The position numbers and the translations under genes are program-made. A stretch of DNA of 64,000 bases from Pagrus major. Its lineage: Eukaryota; Chordata; Actinopteri; Spariformes; Sparidae. The number at the start of each line of letters is the position of its first letter. The first letter of the stretch is position 1. Positions 51,201 through 64,000 of the stretch are shown here, piece after piece. A model generated the notes under the pieces. That model was given only the letters and a program-made list of their open reading frames with translations. It did not search any database and was not told where the DNA came from. The stretch lies in the NCBI RefSeq assembly GCF_040436345.1, contig NC_133223.1, positions 30,429,493 through 30,493,492 of the forward strand. The letters run 5' to 3'.

Positions 51201-54200
51201 GTGAGAGAAGGTTTGATCTGAAGCCAGCTGTAGGGAAGGTTTGAGCTTCGTTAAATCAATACAACACCTTTAATTACCTTTTTTAACGTCTGTTTATTGG
51301 TATTTCAGATATAGAACAGTTCAGACTGAGAATCAATTATACAAAATATATTATGTTTTATTACTTTTACTAGTTGAAAGATCTCAAACTTTGTTGTTCT
51401 GTTAGTTTGAGTCTTAACACACGACTTAACCTTCAATGTTTAATTATTTAGCGGTATATTATTATTATTTAGTGTTCAAGACAGTGTGTAAAGGGGTGCT
51501 GCAGCAATGCACCATATGAGAAAAATAATGTGTTTTTTGGAAATTAAAGTATGTAAACCTGTTCTACAAGAACCCCCAAATAAAAGTATCAACCTGAAAA
51601 TATAAAGTTAGCTGCCAAAAGGTACTGAATTCACCTACTTCCCAACTTGGAGGACCACTTACAGATGATGAAGGTTTGCACTCTGTAGTGGGAATGCAAC
51701 TCTGCTGCAACACATTTAGCCGATACGTAACATTTTCCAAATTAATGTTTACAGTAATTAATTCCAGCGTCAGCTGTATTTTAGTCTGAGAATATAATAA
51801 TCACAGTTACTCCCCGAACAGAAAGCTGACACGGCTGTAATGAATCTGTGAGTTGATGAAGATGTTTATGGAGGTGGTGTGATTGACTGGATGGAGCTCC
51901 TCAGCGACAGGAGGTAATGTGTTTTTGAATTACACACGAGCTGAAAGAGAAGCTGAGAAAAAAAAAAAAAACATCACGAGGAATCTTCTGAAATGGTTTT
52001 TGTTTTAAAGGCCTGACTGTGTGTGACACCAGGATATTTGACCGTTATTGTCAGGACAGCGTATTTTTTTTAAAGGTGGCTTCGAGATTCTTTTCATTTG
52101 ATGCCGGATGATTCATGTGGCCTCAAATTATCCCCGCAGGTCAATTCAGGTTGTTGAAATGATGAAGATGTTTCTAGTTTTAACAGCTTATTGTGGAAAT
52201 ACTGTGGAATAAAAGCCCTCCACACTTCTTATATTGGTCCTCTTAGTCTTAAGCTGGTAGTGGTTCGTGGGTTGTTCTGATAAATGTACAAAAGACAACT
52301 TCAGGGTCGATCACGCTGTCCTTGCCCGGTCCTTGTACCTACCTACTCTGTAACAAGGGAAACATGGACGAGAGGGAACAAAGCCTGTTGAATGCAGAAT
52401 TCACCAACTGACCGTCAATGTTCAGTGGTTCGACACAACACCGAGTCTTTACTGTGTTTTACTGTCATTTAATTGATGCTCTCTATATTTGGTGGGACTA
52501 ATAAAGGATTATCTTGTCTTATTCACGGTTGTGGTAGTTTCAGGGGAGAGGACAGAGACGTTAAGATGTCACTCGAGTTGATGGTAACTCGTTATGTTAA
52601 CGTAGGTTCACTAAAAACTTTCCAACAAGAGTGAATTATTAATATATTCTGAAAACATACTCAGAAACATGTTCAGCACAGTTAGGCTGTTATTTCAGCG
52701 TTCGTACCTTTAATACATTCTGAAATATTCAGTCTTCGTGGATATTTTTTAGTTTATTGAAACTCTTCTTAAAAATTTATCTTCAACTTGCTCTTGACCT
52801 TTGTGCTGTTATTCGTTCTTCTTTTTTGCAGAAAAATCAAGCAAATGGCTGAAGAGAATATTGAAAGCAAGGTTCACGCCAATCTATACATGGATGGTGT
52901 CAGTTCTCTACAACCATTAGTGTTTTTTACTCCAGAATGAGAAGTTAAAGCAAGAAAAAAGTTGTCTTTTGCAAGTTAAAGTAAAGAATCTGAATACTTC
53001 TTCCACCGCTGCTTGTTTGCCTGGCTGCATTATAATATCCTCAAAGCCCCATTATCATGTGGATCTGCTTCATAATTCATGACAGTTCAGTGCTCATAAA
53101 CAACAACTCAAGCGGCAATACCGGACTTCATCGCCTTCATAATGGAATATTAAATCTGGCTGAATATTAGTCGGAGGGTCACGACACAGTCTGCTGGCAT
53201 CAACAGTTTCCCCTCTCCTCCTTATTGACTGCTGGATTACTCTGCTGCAAGAATGATCTGACTTCCAATATGATTATGAATTGAATTGTTATTGCAGTCG
53301 GCAGACAAGAAAAGACCATCGAGTTCCAGTCTGATGCACCGCTCGGATAAAAACAGGCGTTCCTGTTGTAGGCGCTGATGTCGGTTATCTCTCAAGTGGC
53401 CGCGGTCCCGTCAGCTCCTCCACTTTACCTTGAAATAACTTTTAATCCTGGTTGGGCTCGGCGACTTTGGAGAGTAATTAAAAGCAGAGAACATCCTCGT
53501 TAAGTAGCCCACACATCACGTCCAGGACAGGAGGTTAATTGCTTCAGATAGTTTTTTCAATCACTGGCAGCCGGCATCTGGGTGATGAATATTAATTCTG
53601 TTTTGCTGCCTTCAGCCTTTGGCCAGTGACCTCTGACTTTTAGCAGACCATTTGTTATGTGGGCACTCGCCGAGGCTGAATTTATGTGAAAAGGTGGAGT
53701 GTGTGTCGAGAAAAAAGAAAAGATCAGGGAGCGCTTTTGTTATTCTACAACGCTTTTTATTCAAGATGTGTGCAGTGATAATCCCCCGTGTCTTCACCGG
53801 TGTTATCACCGAGTATCAAACAATACACAGAAGGATCTGGAGAGCTGAATGCTTTGTAATAAAAGTCAAATATATACCAATATATCACCTGAACCTTTGT
53901 AGCCTGTGTGTGAACGTGACATTTATCTTCAGGCTGGAGTAAATAAGGAACAAGAGTCCTTTTATTCTGACAACAAAGAATAAACCAAACAAAAAGGCAT
54001 TTAAATAAAATGTTCAGGCAGCTGACACATGAATAATGGAGTGAAAAATGTACCTTATCCCCTGATAGCTTTCATCCCTTAAGGCTCATTGATGCTTCCT
54101 TTATGTAGGAAAATAGATACGTCCGTTTCATGTGATGTCAAACCAGGACCTCCAGTTTTCCTTCGCCACCGTCCAACTCACATTTAATTCCCATCCAGTC

Positions 54201-54345
54201 TCCTTCCAGCTGTCCTGTAGTACCTGTTTGTCTCTGTGCCTCGGTGAAAACTTCTCACCAACTCACAGAACCTCAGGCTGAACCTCAGCAACTTATTGAC
54301 CATTAGATTGATATTTTTTGTTATTTAGATATTGATCGGTGCAGC

Positions 54346-54495
54346 TTTAAAGGTGCTATTTGTAAGAAGAAGTTGAGTCTCATTCCTAACTTGTCAAAAA
54401 ACTGACGCTTTGGGATGGCGGCTGACTCGATCTACGATCCCAAAAAGTTTCAGAATGAAACTCAAAAATCAACTTTTCTTACAAACCACCTTTAA
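54346..54495. mobile_element. 150-bp MITE
   Basis: TTAAAGGTGCTATTTGTAAG at the left pairs with the reversed right end TTAAAGGTGGTTTGTAAG. The pairing extends inward through GAAGTTGAG and GAGT(C)TCATTC, so most of the element folds into a hairpin. A TTTAA lies at both edges. Confidence 0.85.
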
Positions 54496-57400
54496 CACTT
54501 CACACTTGCAATTCTGGAGTCTGCAATATTCTGTCTTGTGAGAATTATGAAGGCTGCAGTGGAAGTTAATGGAAATTCAGGAGACTTTAAGACACTCAGA
54601 CCCCAATTATGTTTTATTCTTACCCAGAGACAAACTCAGGATTTGGTCTGTTACTGTGAGTGAAACTCAGTATTTGTTCATGCTGTGAGAACTCATCACG
54701 CAGGGGGAAGTCCTGATTTACAATGCTCCCTTGTAATACTAGCCGAGTGCAAACACAGCTTATCGTTAATTAGTCATACAGGAACAAACATCAGTAAGAA
54801 AGGCACGAATAAGGTTACAAATTCTTCTGGAGATCCTCAGGAAAACACTAACCAAAGTAGACGATCAGGCAGCGTGGTGAAGACGATGATAATAATAAAA
54901 TCATTAACTGATGCCATCTAAACGTGTAAGAGAATCAATAGGTTTAGGATTCATAACTTTTCTTCGCCTTGCACTGTTGCACTGTCTTGCCTGTTCTCAT
55001 CAGCCTCTTTCCACCTGCCATAGCTCATGAACTGCAGCGACAGCCCAATTGCCACCCATGAACCTCTCTCCTCCGGATCGATGGGGCTTATTTATTGTGT
55101 TTGACCAGACCCTGACTCCCCGTCGGCCTGTTTACGGCGCTTGGGTGGCCTCTTTCAAACCCTTTTACTATCAAATATAAAATAAACCTCTGGGAGGATT
55201 TGTCGGGCAGCTCGCCGAATGTGCCTCCTCCCCAGCTCTCCCTCGTCTCTCGGCATCGTCCCTCTCTTTCTGATTGACAGCTACATAGTTTAGTAATAAG
55301 CTCCAGAGCCCTGTGGCCCCTCGGCAGCCAGCATAGCTGAAGGCAAACCGCCCTGCGAGTGACAGTCTGCACTCACCGGGCCGCATGGGAGACAATCCTG
55401 CATATGGCTGAGAGGGCGACTGAGTGGCTTCACGTTGTGTCAGCGCTCTGTGGGGAAATCACAGGTTTTTACTGCGTGGGTGTGTTTACTTATCTGTTTT
55501 ACAACACCACACTGTACCCGGAGATGCTGGAGCAATGCCGGCGCTTGGCACCGGCCTCTGGGATTGAGTGATGTCTGCATGATGAGAGCTGATCAGTTTA
55601 AAATGTTATTCTGATACTTTCCTCCCATGTGACACAGAGTTTGGCTCAACGTGAAGTTGGTGACATTTGTAAAAGTTATTGTTGGTTTTTGGCAAAATGA
55701 AAATTGACACGTACAATTTGTCATTTTTGAATCAGGGGAGGAAGAAACTCTCACAGACTGGATCCCTAAAACAGTATCAGCTGATTTTTGGCTGTTAAAA
55801 CAACATCGACATGCTGTAGTAACACTTTGTTAAGCTGTTGGGAACAGTCGCTGACACAATTCCCAACAATAAGTCCAGTGTTTACTGTACATTTGGATCT
55901 GTTTTGATTTCATCAGGCCCGTCTCCACCACGTTACGGTCACGTTACGGTCGCCGGAGCTGATCGTGGCCGTTCCAGACGATGCTCGTGCTTCAGCAACA
56001 TCCCAGAAGTTTCTCTCCGCTCTGCTCCATAAAGAAGACGTGCTGAGTCTATTTTTGATCAATGTTCAATGTTCAAAACATCAGATTTTATCCACTGTTA
56101 ATGTGAAAGTATTGATCGGTGCAGTGTATTTTACTTCACGTCTCATTAAAAGAATCAGTAGTTTGACGAGCGGATATTCGGACACGTTTGAAGTTAATCT
56201 GATGAACCTCCACAGACGTCTGAAGTGCAGACGGCAGTAATGCTCCCAGCTTCAACACAGCATGAAGGACTAAAACCTTGAAGAGGGATTAGACGTGTGA
56301 CTTACTGGTGCGCCGACGCTCACTCGCAGCACATAACTCAACTCTGTGGGAGGCTCGTCAGGCTCAGACTCTCCTGGAAGTAATATTTCACGATATACTG
56401 AAGCCTTTCCTGACACATTCATAACATCCTGGTAACAGCCCTGTTTTTAAGATTAAATTCAAATCAGTGATCACTAAATAAATGTGTCAGGGGGTGTGAG
56501 ATTAATGCTCGCTGGTATGAGAATAATATTCACCTGTGTGTCTACTGAATTTTAACCAGAACATGTATATCTATACATGTAATGACTGAACTGGAGCAAA
56601 GTGAGTCTCATTGAGAACCAAGATCAGGTTTTGATAAATACAGTTAGAGCATCATCTCAAATCAGATCACCTCTGGAGACACTGAGGACTTGGTGCTGCT
56701 GGTATGTAGTGATGATGTCAGGAACCGGTACCGTACTCGTTGATGAAACACAAATGCGTTGATGAAAATAAATAATTTCGGGGCGTATAGGAAGTGAAAC
56801 CTGTTCTTCGATAGTACTGCAGGGATCGGGACAAGCATGTCATTGGTTTAAGACACATCTTCGAGCAGGGAGCCCAGTTGTGGTGGAAATGCTAATCCCT
56901 GCTGGCAGATGTAGAGCCAGGCCGGCAGATGTGACGGAAAAATGGCTTGTTTTGTTTCCACGGGTGAAACAGATGCCGGTCATTGTTCAAACTGAACCTT
57001 TCTGCACCACCGACACAAAAAGCTTTCAATTAAAAATGAAAGAGTGAGAGATTGAAGAACTGATTAAAAGCAAGTTTTCAGCTCCACATCCGAACGCTGC
57101 AGAGCCGCCTCTCTTCAGGAATCCATCACAGCACTACTGAAGTTGGGAAATTGCTTTGTTCCCTAACGAGGGACCTTTGTCATGTTGGATGTTGCTGAGG
57201 GTGAAGCTGCAGGCGCAGCAGCGAGCAGGTGGGGTTGGAGGAGCCTCTTAATGTCCTGCGGGACGCAGCGCTTCAAGGAGCGCTGCCTCAATCAAAGCTT
57301 ACTGGCATGTTTTATCACATTCACCCTTAAAAGCAATTAAAACGTGGAGGATGTGCCCCCTAGCATGAAGGATGATTCACACTAACACAGCGTTGTTACA

Positions 57401-58817
57401 AAAGCACTGTTTTTCCTCTTTTGTTGTGATGTTTGTTGTGTTGCAGCGATGATGAAAAAGTCCTCATGTTGAATGAGTTTGACATTAATGATCCACGAGG
57501 CGTTCATTTTAATATACAGCAACTTCTTCATACTGAGATAAGATAAAATAACACAAGATAACGAGACTTTACAAGCGGCTGCTCAAAGTTACAAACTCAA
57601 GACAAGACAGATAAAAAGAGAGGGAACCATTTTGACTTCAGGTGGACAGAAACATGACTTCAAATAAATGCTAATGTTGCTCAGCAGGTGCCTGATGTGC
57701 GTCTCCCTCAGCGACATTTGACGACCCCACAATGACACAAAGACCAAAGGAGAGATATTCAGTGTTTGGGCTCTAATAAGCGAACTAATCAGTACTGAGA
57801 TTAACGAGCCCGCATGGACGAAACCAGAACCTTAAAGCTGAAGCAGCTAAATGGACTTCAGCCATTAATCTTATCACTTACTCCTGTGCTTTTCCTCCTG
57901 TGACATCTCTAAAATGTCTTCTGCAAAAAAGGCTGATTAAAATGAGCTTTTCACTGAACACCTTCATAATTTTAGCACCGATCAGAGATGTGAAGTTTTC
58001 TCCTTTATTGGCAAAGTCCTTAATCTATTTCTGACTGCCGGTCTTAATTATGTGGATCGGACTTTTATTTGCTGCTTCCTTCAAGTTGCCAGTTTCTTAA
58101 TCTTCTATCAGCAGTCTGTCATTAAATCCTGAAGCTACAACGTGTTTGATTTTGGGAAACTCTGGTGCAGATATCTGTTTGATTTCCTCCCAAACCCTTC
58201 TGTTCTGCAGACAATATAAGTCAGCGCAGTAATGAGCTTCAGTCATGATTACAGTGTTGGCGGTGCAGAAGCGGTGACACGCCTCACACAGATAAAACTC
58301 ATCTTTACTAACAGCTGTTCACATTTATAACACACACATGTCAAGAATTGACCTGGTTGATAAGCTGAGATCACAGCAGGTTTCTTCAGAGTGTCCAGCA
58401 CCGTCACATCCCTGTCATCAGACACTGAACAGCAATTATCACTTTTACTCCTGAATTATTATTTAGTCTACAAACTGAAGCTGTGAAGAGGTCGGACAGG
58501 ATAAAATTAACAGCTCAAAGCCACTTGGTTGTATTACTTCGACCTCTGATAACACTTTAAACTGTGCAAAGAAAAATGAGTCCTTCAAAAGAAGGTTAGA
58601 AGGTACAGTCACGTTATTAAAGTGCAGAGATAACAGATGGCCGGCTAAACAAACCCAACCTTTGTAAACCTCGAACGCACTTCATCATTAAACGGACAGG
58701 ATTATAATGAGTACCTGTGGTCGTCATTGTGCTGCTAGCTTGTTAATTTGTGACGGTGAATCAGGATAATGTGCAGTCATTCACTGGAGTTGGGTTCATT
58801 TAAAAAGACAGTTAAGT

Positions 58818-58852
<35 letters not shown>
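58818..58852. repeat. (AATC)8 microsatellite
   Basis: Eight to nine uninterrupted ATCA tetramers in the gpr39-like intron. Confidence 0.97.
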
Positions 58853-60954
58853 TATATCTCAATGTTTTTTTAACTTTTCCTGAATTGTTTTTTTTAGTTG
58901 TATAGTCAAAGGAATACCAGTCAAACTGGATTATTTATTTTGAGAATGGCTTTCTGTTTTTGCAAATGAACGCTAACTCAGACACACTTTCTTTCTTTGT
59001 AACCGAAGACATGAGGCAGAAATCTGTGAAATCACATCAGTGTTGAATAAAATAAAACATGAAGTAGGAGTTGAAGTAAGTACTCCACTTCCTCTGAGCT
59101 CACTTTGCGCATCGTGGGCGGCTCAGATAACCGTATGATCTCAACAAAGTGAAGTGTGACTGTTTCCAAATAGGCTTTCAAGACTGAGAGGAAGTTTGAT
59201 GTTGAAAAGTTGTAAATGCATCTGTCTCTCGAGGACCTATACGTGATCTTTATTCCCCTGATAGTGTAACTACATCAGTAAGCAGATGACAGACATGTCT
59301 CTCTTTCTGATTTGTCTAAAAACAAGTGTCTAAAAACAACTAGACCACTGTTATATATCACACAATGAGCTGCGTACTTTCAACGATGTTCAAACCAGAG
59401 AAATCGGTTTACTCGTTGTGTGTCATTTGGTCGCCTGTTGCTATAACTCCCGGGATAGTCAGAGAGGAAAGAAGTCAATAAAGACTTAATGTAACGTGAA
59501 TAATTCTTTAAAACACAACCTTGTTCTTAAATATTTGTGTCTGAGTCATGACAGATTTTAACCAGCAATCGTGGGGTTTTTTTTGGCCACTGTCAGCACT
59601 AGTGAAGCAATTTATTCTCTTTTGTTACTCGCACAAGTTTGACTATGAGATCTTTTGTGTTTATTCGCTCCAAACAGCAAGATTACTTTATTGTACATTA
59701 TCTGTAAGCTAGCGAGCAATTGCAGAAATGTGAGTTAGAGCACGTTTGTGTTATGGATAGTTGTTTGTTAACTATAGATAGCTAAACTGATAAACAATAG
59801 CTTATTGTCACTAAACTGCTATAGTGCATAATTATTTATTTTGTCGGCAGTTACCAAACAGTTTCTTCGCTGGACTGAAGAAGTTGTCCAGTGAAAACCA
59901 AGTCTCCAAATTTAATGATTTTAGATTTTTTGATGAAGTTTTGAGGTTCAAGTTCCTCAAATATGTGTATGTGACAGTATAAATCAAAGGGTTAGGGTTA
60001 CACTTGACATGACGAGTGTAAATGGGGCCAAATATTTTTCAGAATATGAATCTGGCATTCAGAATTTAAGTGGGGAATTATTATACTGCTAAAGAAAAAG
60101 TTTCAGTACTCAAGTGTCACATCAGCCAAATGAAAGCAGTCATATAAGCGGTGTCAGAATACAGTGAAAAGCACATTTTGATAATCTGTGTGCTTTTTTT
60201 TATTCAAGATGTTCTCAACGAGAGACAGGCTGAATAAAGAAAATCAGAGAGGTGTCACAGATGTCAAAGATATTCTGAGTTTTAGCGCCGGTATGGAATT
60301 AATAATAATAAAGTTGAGTTGAGGAGATGAAGGTGATAATTCTCTGTAGGTGTAATAGCTGACAGACGACACCTCCATGTTTTACCTCGAGGACAGAGAG
60401 TCAGATTCATCCATGAAGTTGTTTTCTCACAGCAGATTCAGTGACATTGTGTTCAGCCTGCTCTGTGTTACTGTACTCCTCTCACCCAGTTAATGAAGTA
60501 TTATGTACACTGTAATTTAATCAGGTAAAAACCAACATCTGCTTCAGTCCTGAATCCTCTCCAGCAGTAATGTGATTGATGCAGGCTTGTGAGCGGCGGT
60601 GTGCTGAACAGGGATGTGCTGTTACGACTACACTTGCAGTCTTAAATTGAATTCACCAAAAGCAATCAAATTCAGTGAAGTTGTATTCAGAGCTGAAGTG
60701 CTTTCACGCTGGTCGTGGTCTCGACTCCAGTCTCCAGGAGTGTTTTGATTGTGGCTCCAAACACAGTTTATAAATCTCTCATGAACAGTCTGAAAACTGT
60801 GGAGCGAAACTGAAGTTTATTTATATTTATGTGTTTATCGTTTCAAACTCAAATGTTTTGCTTCCAAAGGGGAGGAATGAAAACAACCCTCACTTGAAAC
60901 TGACATCATCACTGTTGATGATCCATCTCAAAGTAGAGGAATATACTCTCGAGG

Positions 60955-61450
60955 TGGGTTCAGACGGAACGAGAATTTTCTTTGGTAGCAACAGAGCCCG
61001 ATCCGAACTCGAAAGCCGTTCTGAATCTACAGTGTAGATGACCGAGAAAAGACATTTGTTCTACCCACATAGATATTAAATAAAGAAATATATAGAGATA
61101 TTTTGTATCTAGGGTTACACACATACTGATTCTCATACAGAGCTGGAAAGTAACGAATAACCTTTGTGTTGCATTTAAAGTGTTGCCACGTAAATAACAA
61201 CACCCAACAACAGACTTACCACTTAGTTTCATACTCAGAGAATCTGGGGTTACGATACGCAACGTTTTTTCACCATATCTTCAAGTACAACGTAAATTTG
61301 GTCTACTTTTGTAGTGTATTTTCACCAGAAGAAGTTGGAAAGGCTTTGTCAATAAACGAGAGTGAACCCGACCTGAACCCTTCAAAATCTTAATCCGAAC
61401 CCGGCCCAGCCCATCAGGTCCGGAGGGGTTCAGGTCGGGTATCCATGCCC
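60955..61450. repeat. interspersed-element fragments with perfect 15-bp inverted repeat
   Basis: ACCCGACCTGAACCC (61366-61380) and its exact reverse complement (61426-61440) enclose 45 bases containing CCGAACCCGGCCCAGCCC. A related AGAGCCCGATCCGAACTCGA lies at 60995. GGGTCGGGTT-type ends are, from memory, common in fish DNA transposon relics. Confidence 0.7.
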
Positions 61451-64000
61451 TAATCCAAACAGCCAACAAACAGACTTCACAGATTGAAACATTTTCAACT
61501 TTTGTGACAATTCTTCCATCAGTTTGATCAACCGGTGTCCGATAATATCTTCTTGCATATTTACATTTACTTTACATGTTATTATGTCGAAAATATGACT
61601 GAGAATCCTGACTGAGCTCAGAACTCACTAGAAAATCTCTTTTATTTCCTTTTTCTTTTGTCTTTTTTCATTCTTTAGTCCTCCATTTACTGACCACTGA
61701 ACATCATCTATACTTCACTTATCATACTCATCATTGCCTGCCACATGGGTACATTTATACTGAATCACTTTTAACCAGCAGTGCTATAAAGTCTTGGCAC
61801 ATACAAACCAAACCATTGGAAAGCAGTGTGGAGTAGACGGTGATCAGATGGACACATGTAACAAGTACAAAGTGCAGGTATGTTACTATTACCGCATCAT
61901 TTATGACACCGTTGATAAGATATTTGACCTCGCTGCTCACATCAAAAGCACCTCCACTTGAACAGAGCTCTGTAAATACAGCTAATTATCACCTCATTGC
62001 TTTGCTCAGCATTAAATCTAATGTCAGTTACAGCCGGCACCATATTGAGAGGTTATACACAACAGATGTTGTAGACCAGCTCTGCAGGCGGAGAATATAA
62101 TCACATCATCTGCGTACATAAAGAGATTAATTATGAGATCATGAAACCACCACCAGCAGATGTTTTACAAGCATTTAGCTTCCCCAGCAACTAAAATATG
62201 ACGGGACATAACGCCTGAGTCTTTCTAACCCCATTTATGATATGAATGTGTAACCTGGGTGGTCTGAAAGTCAAAGAAAGACTAATTAAAATGGTGCTCC
62301 TCCAGTTCACAGTTTGGCACCATTTTTACATGACTGATTTGATCAAAAGTCTTTAAAACATAAAAAAAAGCCACAGTATGGTGAAACTAGTGGTGATAAT
62401 TTCTGTTTGAGTAAATATGCGTAGATCTTAGACACGCTTGTCTAACAGATGTGATGAAAAAAAGGCATAAACCCTAATTTGTGTGACACTATATACTTGG
62501 AAATCACAAAGCAGGTGCCGTCTATGTTAAGTTTATTTGAGATTTTTTAGATCACAGGTGCGTAAGTTAAAAATGGGATTCTTACAACCTGCTTTAGCAA
62601 GGTTTTACACGCTCAGTATGTTTTATGAATTGAATATTAGAGGTTGAGTAACCTGAGATGAAAAGTTGGTGGCGCTAATTCTCGTACGTCAAGACTTATT
62701 AGCTTATTCAGTTTCCATGGCACATCTGCAATTTGTTTTTATCGATATAACAACTTTTACACCTCCGCCAAGCGTAAAAACTTTTCTTCAAATCCTGTCA
62801 AATGTTGTTTTTCCATCCCCCTGTTTTAAAATGCAAATTGAGAATGTGCACTTTTGTCAGACCGCAGCTCTGCTCGACAACATCTGTGTATATTTATTAG
62901 CATCCTTTTTTTTTTAAAGTTGACAAGATAACAAACATGAATCTCCAGATCCGGATTATCTATCAACGGCGCCGATGTCTCTGTGAGAAAATCTCTCCTA
63001 AAATAAATCCATTATAAATAATTTTCCTCTGCGACTTACTCAAGTTTTTATTTAATGCTTTAATGACTGAGAATCTTCTGTTAGCCTTCAAATTAATTCG
63101 TTCACACTCCTCCTGGATTTAGTCCAACACTACAAACAGTCACGTCTTTCTCTATTTGCCGTGAGGGAGGAAATCACTTTATTTGTGTCTGACAGACTCA
63201 TAAATGACTTTGGATTCTCCCAGTCTGAGAGGCTTTCGTGGATAAGATGTAGTAAATTCATTACAGTTGTTAGAGAGCAGGAAGAAACCTTAATTGACCT
63301 CCAGTCACAAACACATCTGCAATCACTCTTCATGGTTTTAATTCAGCCTTCTGTGTCAGGTGGGCGTTTGCCATGAGGGACAACACGATTAATGCCAGAA
63401 AATTAAAAGAATAATCAGGCGATGTTTGACTATTTGAATTAAGGATAATTTTTTTCCCGTCATCGATGTCTACCTGGCACTATTGGAGTTGTCCTGCTGG
63501 TTAATTCGACCCATCTGGCAACTCAAAAAACTCATTATTATGCAGTTAATGTGCCAAAATTCAAGTCTACAAAAAGCTCCTTTATACTCTCAGTGGGTGT
63601 AAATCATCCACGGTGCTTCTGTCTACTCTCTTCTGACAGTGTGTGTGGGTTCAAGGCATATTTGTACTCGCTGTCATCGGCTTTGATAGTGTTTGCCTTC
63701 ATCACAGGTTGCTTATTATCCACGGGACAGACTTTCAACAACTTCATCCGATGTCTGACGAGAAAATCCAACCAGATCAATAAGGAGGCGGCTGAAGTGA
63801 CTAATGCCACTGATTTTCCTTTTATTTTCATTTCCCTCACCAGTAAAGACTTTAAGTGGTTGCAGTTTATTATGTAGTATCTGAGCCCCAAAACTGAAAT
63901 AGACAAGTCAAGAAAATACAACTGAATGCAACAATAAGTCATTAAGAACGGCGTGAAAAAGAAATATAAAGCTTTATAGCTTGGTCCCTTTAATGCCAAT

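Larger units (their letters stand above)
45313..64000 (+). other. gpr39-like intron 1 (no coding exon seen)
   Basis: No frame on either strand encodes the expected second-exon landmarks (MPNQ and NPLLY blocks), so the intron is at least 18.7 kb. Apart from the repeats listed separately, 46704-47450, 48300-54340, 54500-58800, 58860-60950 and 61450-64000 hold no supported gene. Non-repetitive, homeobox-core-rich stretches at about 53010-53640, 55010-55400 and 63440-63860 are candidates for conserved enhancers, by appearance only. Confidence 0.6.

Noticed and set aside
63551-63999. Long overlapping frames on both strands at the window end
   Set aside because: They are mirror images of a stop-poor stretch; neither has splice or family support. 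Conserved non-coding DNA is an alternative explanation.
45313-64000. Second exon of gpr39 or an antisense lypd1 gene
   Set aside because: Searched for the MPNQ/NPLLY landmarks and for a Ly6 cysteine pattern by eye; neither was found.

Overview
This is a vertebrate chromosomal window, almost certainly from a teleost (ray-finned) fish. Genes are split by GT-AG introns, many only 80-150 bases long. The encoded proteins match vertebrate ASDURF, ASNSD1, symplekin, SLC35F5 and GPR39. The non-coding DNA is full of small inverted-repeat elements of kinds common in fish genomes. All assignments come from translating exons by eye and from memory of the families; no search was run.

Layout. 1-5950 holds a 30-bp minisatellite and dispersed repeats, with no gene. 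5960-9431 (+) is a bicistronic locus: a 76-codon upstream ORF matching ASDURF (prefoldin-like PAQosome subunit), then asnsd1 starting 20 bases after its stop. 9643-12235 (-) is an eight-exon gene for a 274-residue sugar-nucleotidyltransferase-like protein; it converges on asnsd1 and the two 3' ends probably overlap. 12754-20861 (-) is the complete symplekin coding region (26 coding exons, 1221 residues), the scaffold of the mRNA 3'-end cleavage machinery. Its 3' end lies a few hundred bases upstream of the nucleotidyltransferase promoter, which carries a perfect TCTCGCGAGA palindrome. About 1 kb across a divergent promoter region, 22414-34846 (+) is slc35f5, a ten-helix solute-carrier protein; the choice of one splice donor decides its N-terminus. 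34847-44528 is intergenic or 3'-UTR DNA with nested foldback elements. 44529-45312 (+) is exon 1 of a GPR39-type receptor; its second exon is not seen, so 45313-64000 is read as intron.

The genes do not form one pathway. They are housekeeping genes (asdurf/asnsd1, sympk, slc35f5, nucleotidyltransferase) beside a receptor gene with a large intron. No prokaryotic-type operon, CRISPR array, complete autonomous transposon or convincing RNA gene was seen. The points most worth checking are: the tandem splice donor in slc35f5; the (GT)n tract replacing the polypyrimidine tract before slc35f5 exon 14; the ASDURF/asnsd1 bicistron; the overlapping convergent 3' ends; the absence of the N-terminal zinc-site histidines in the GPR39-like receptor; a near-perfect 57-bp palindrome in the receptor intron; and the nested foldback element at 38300-39534.
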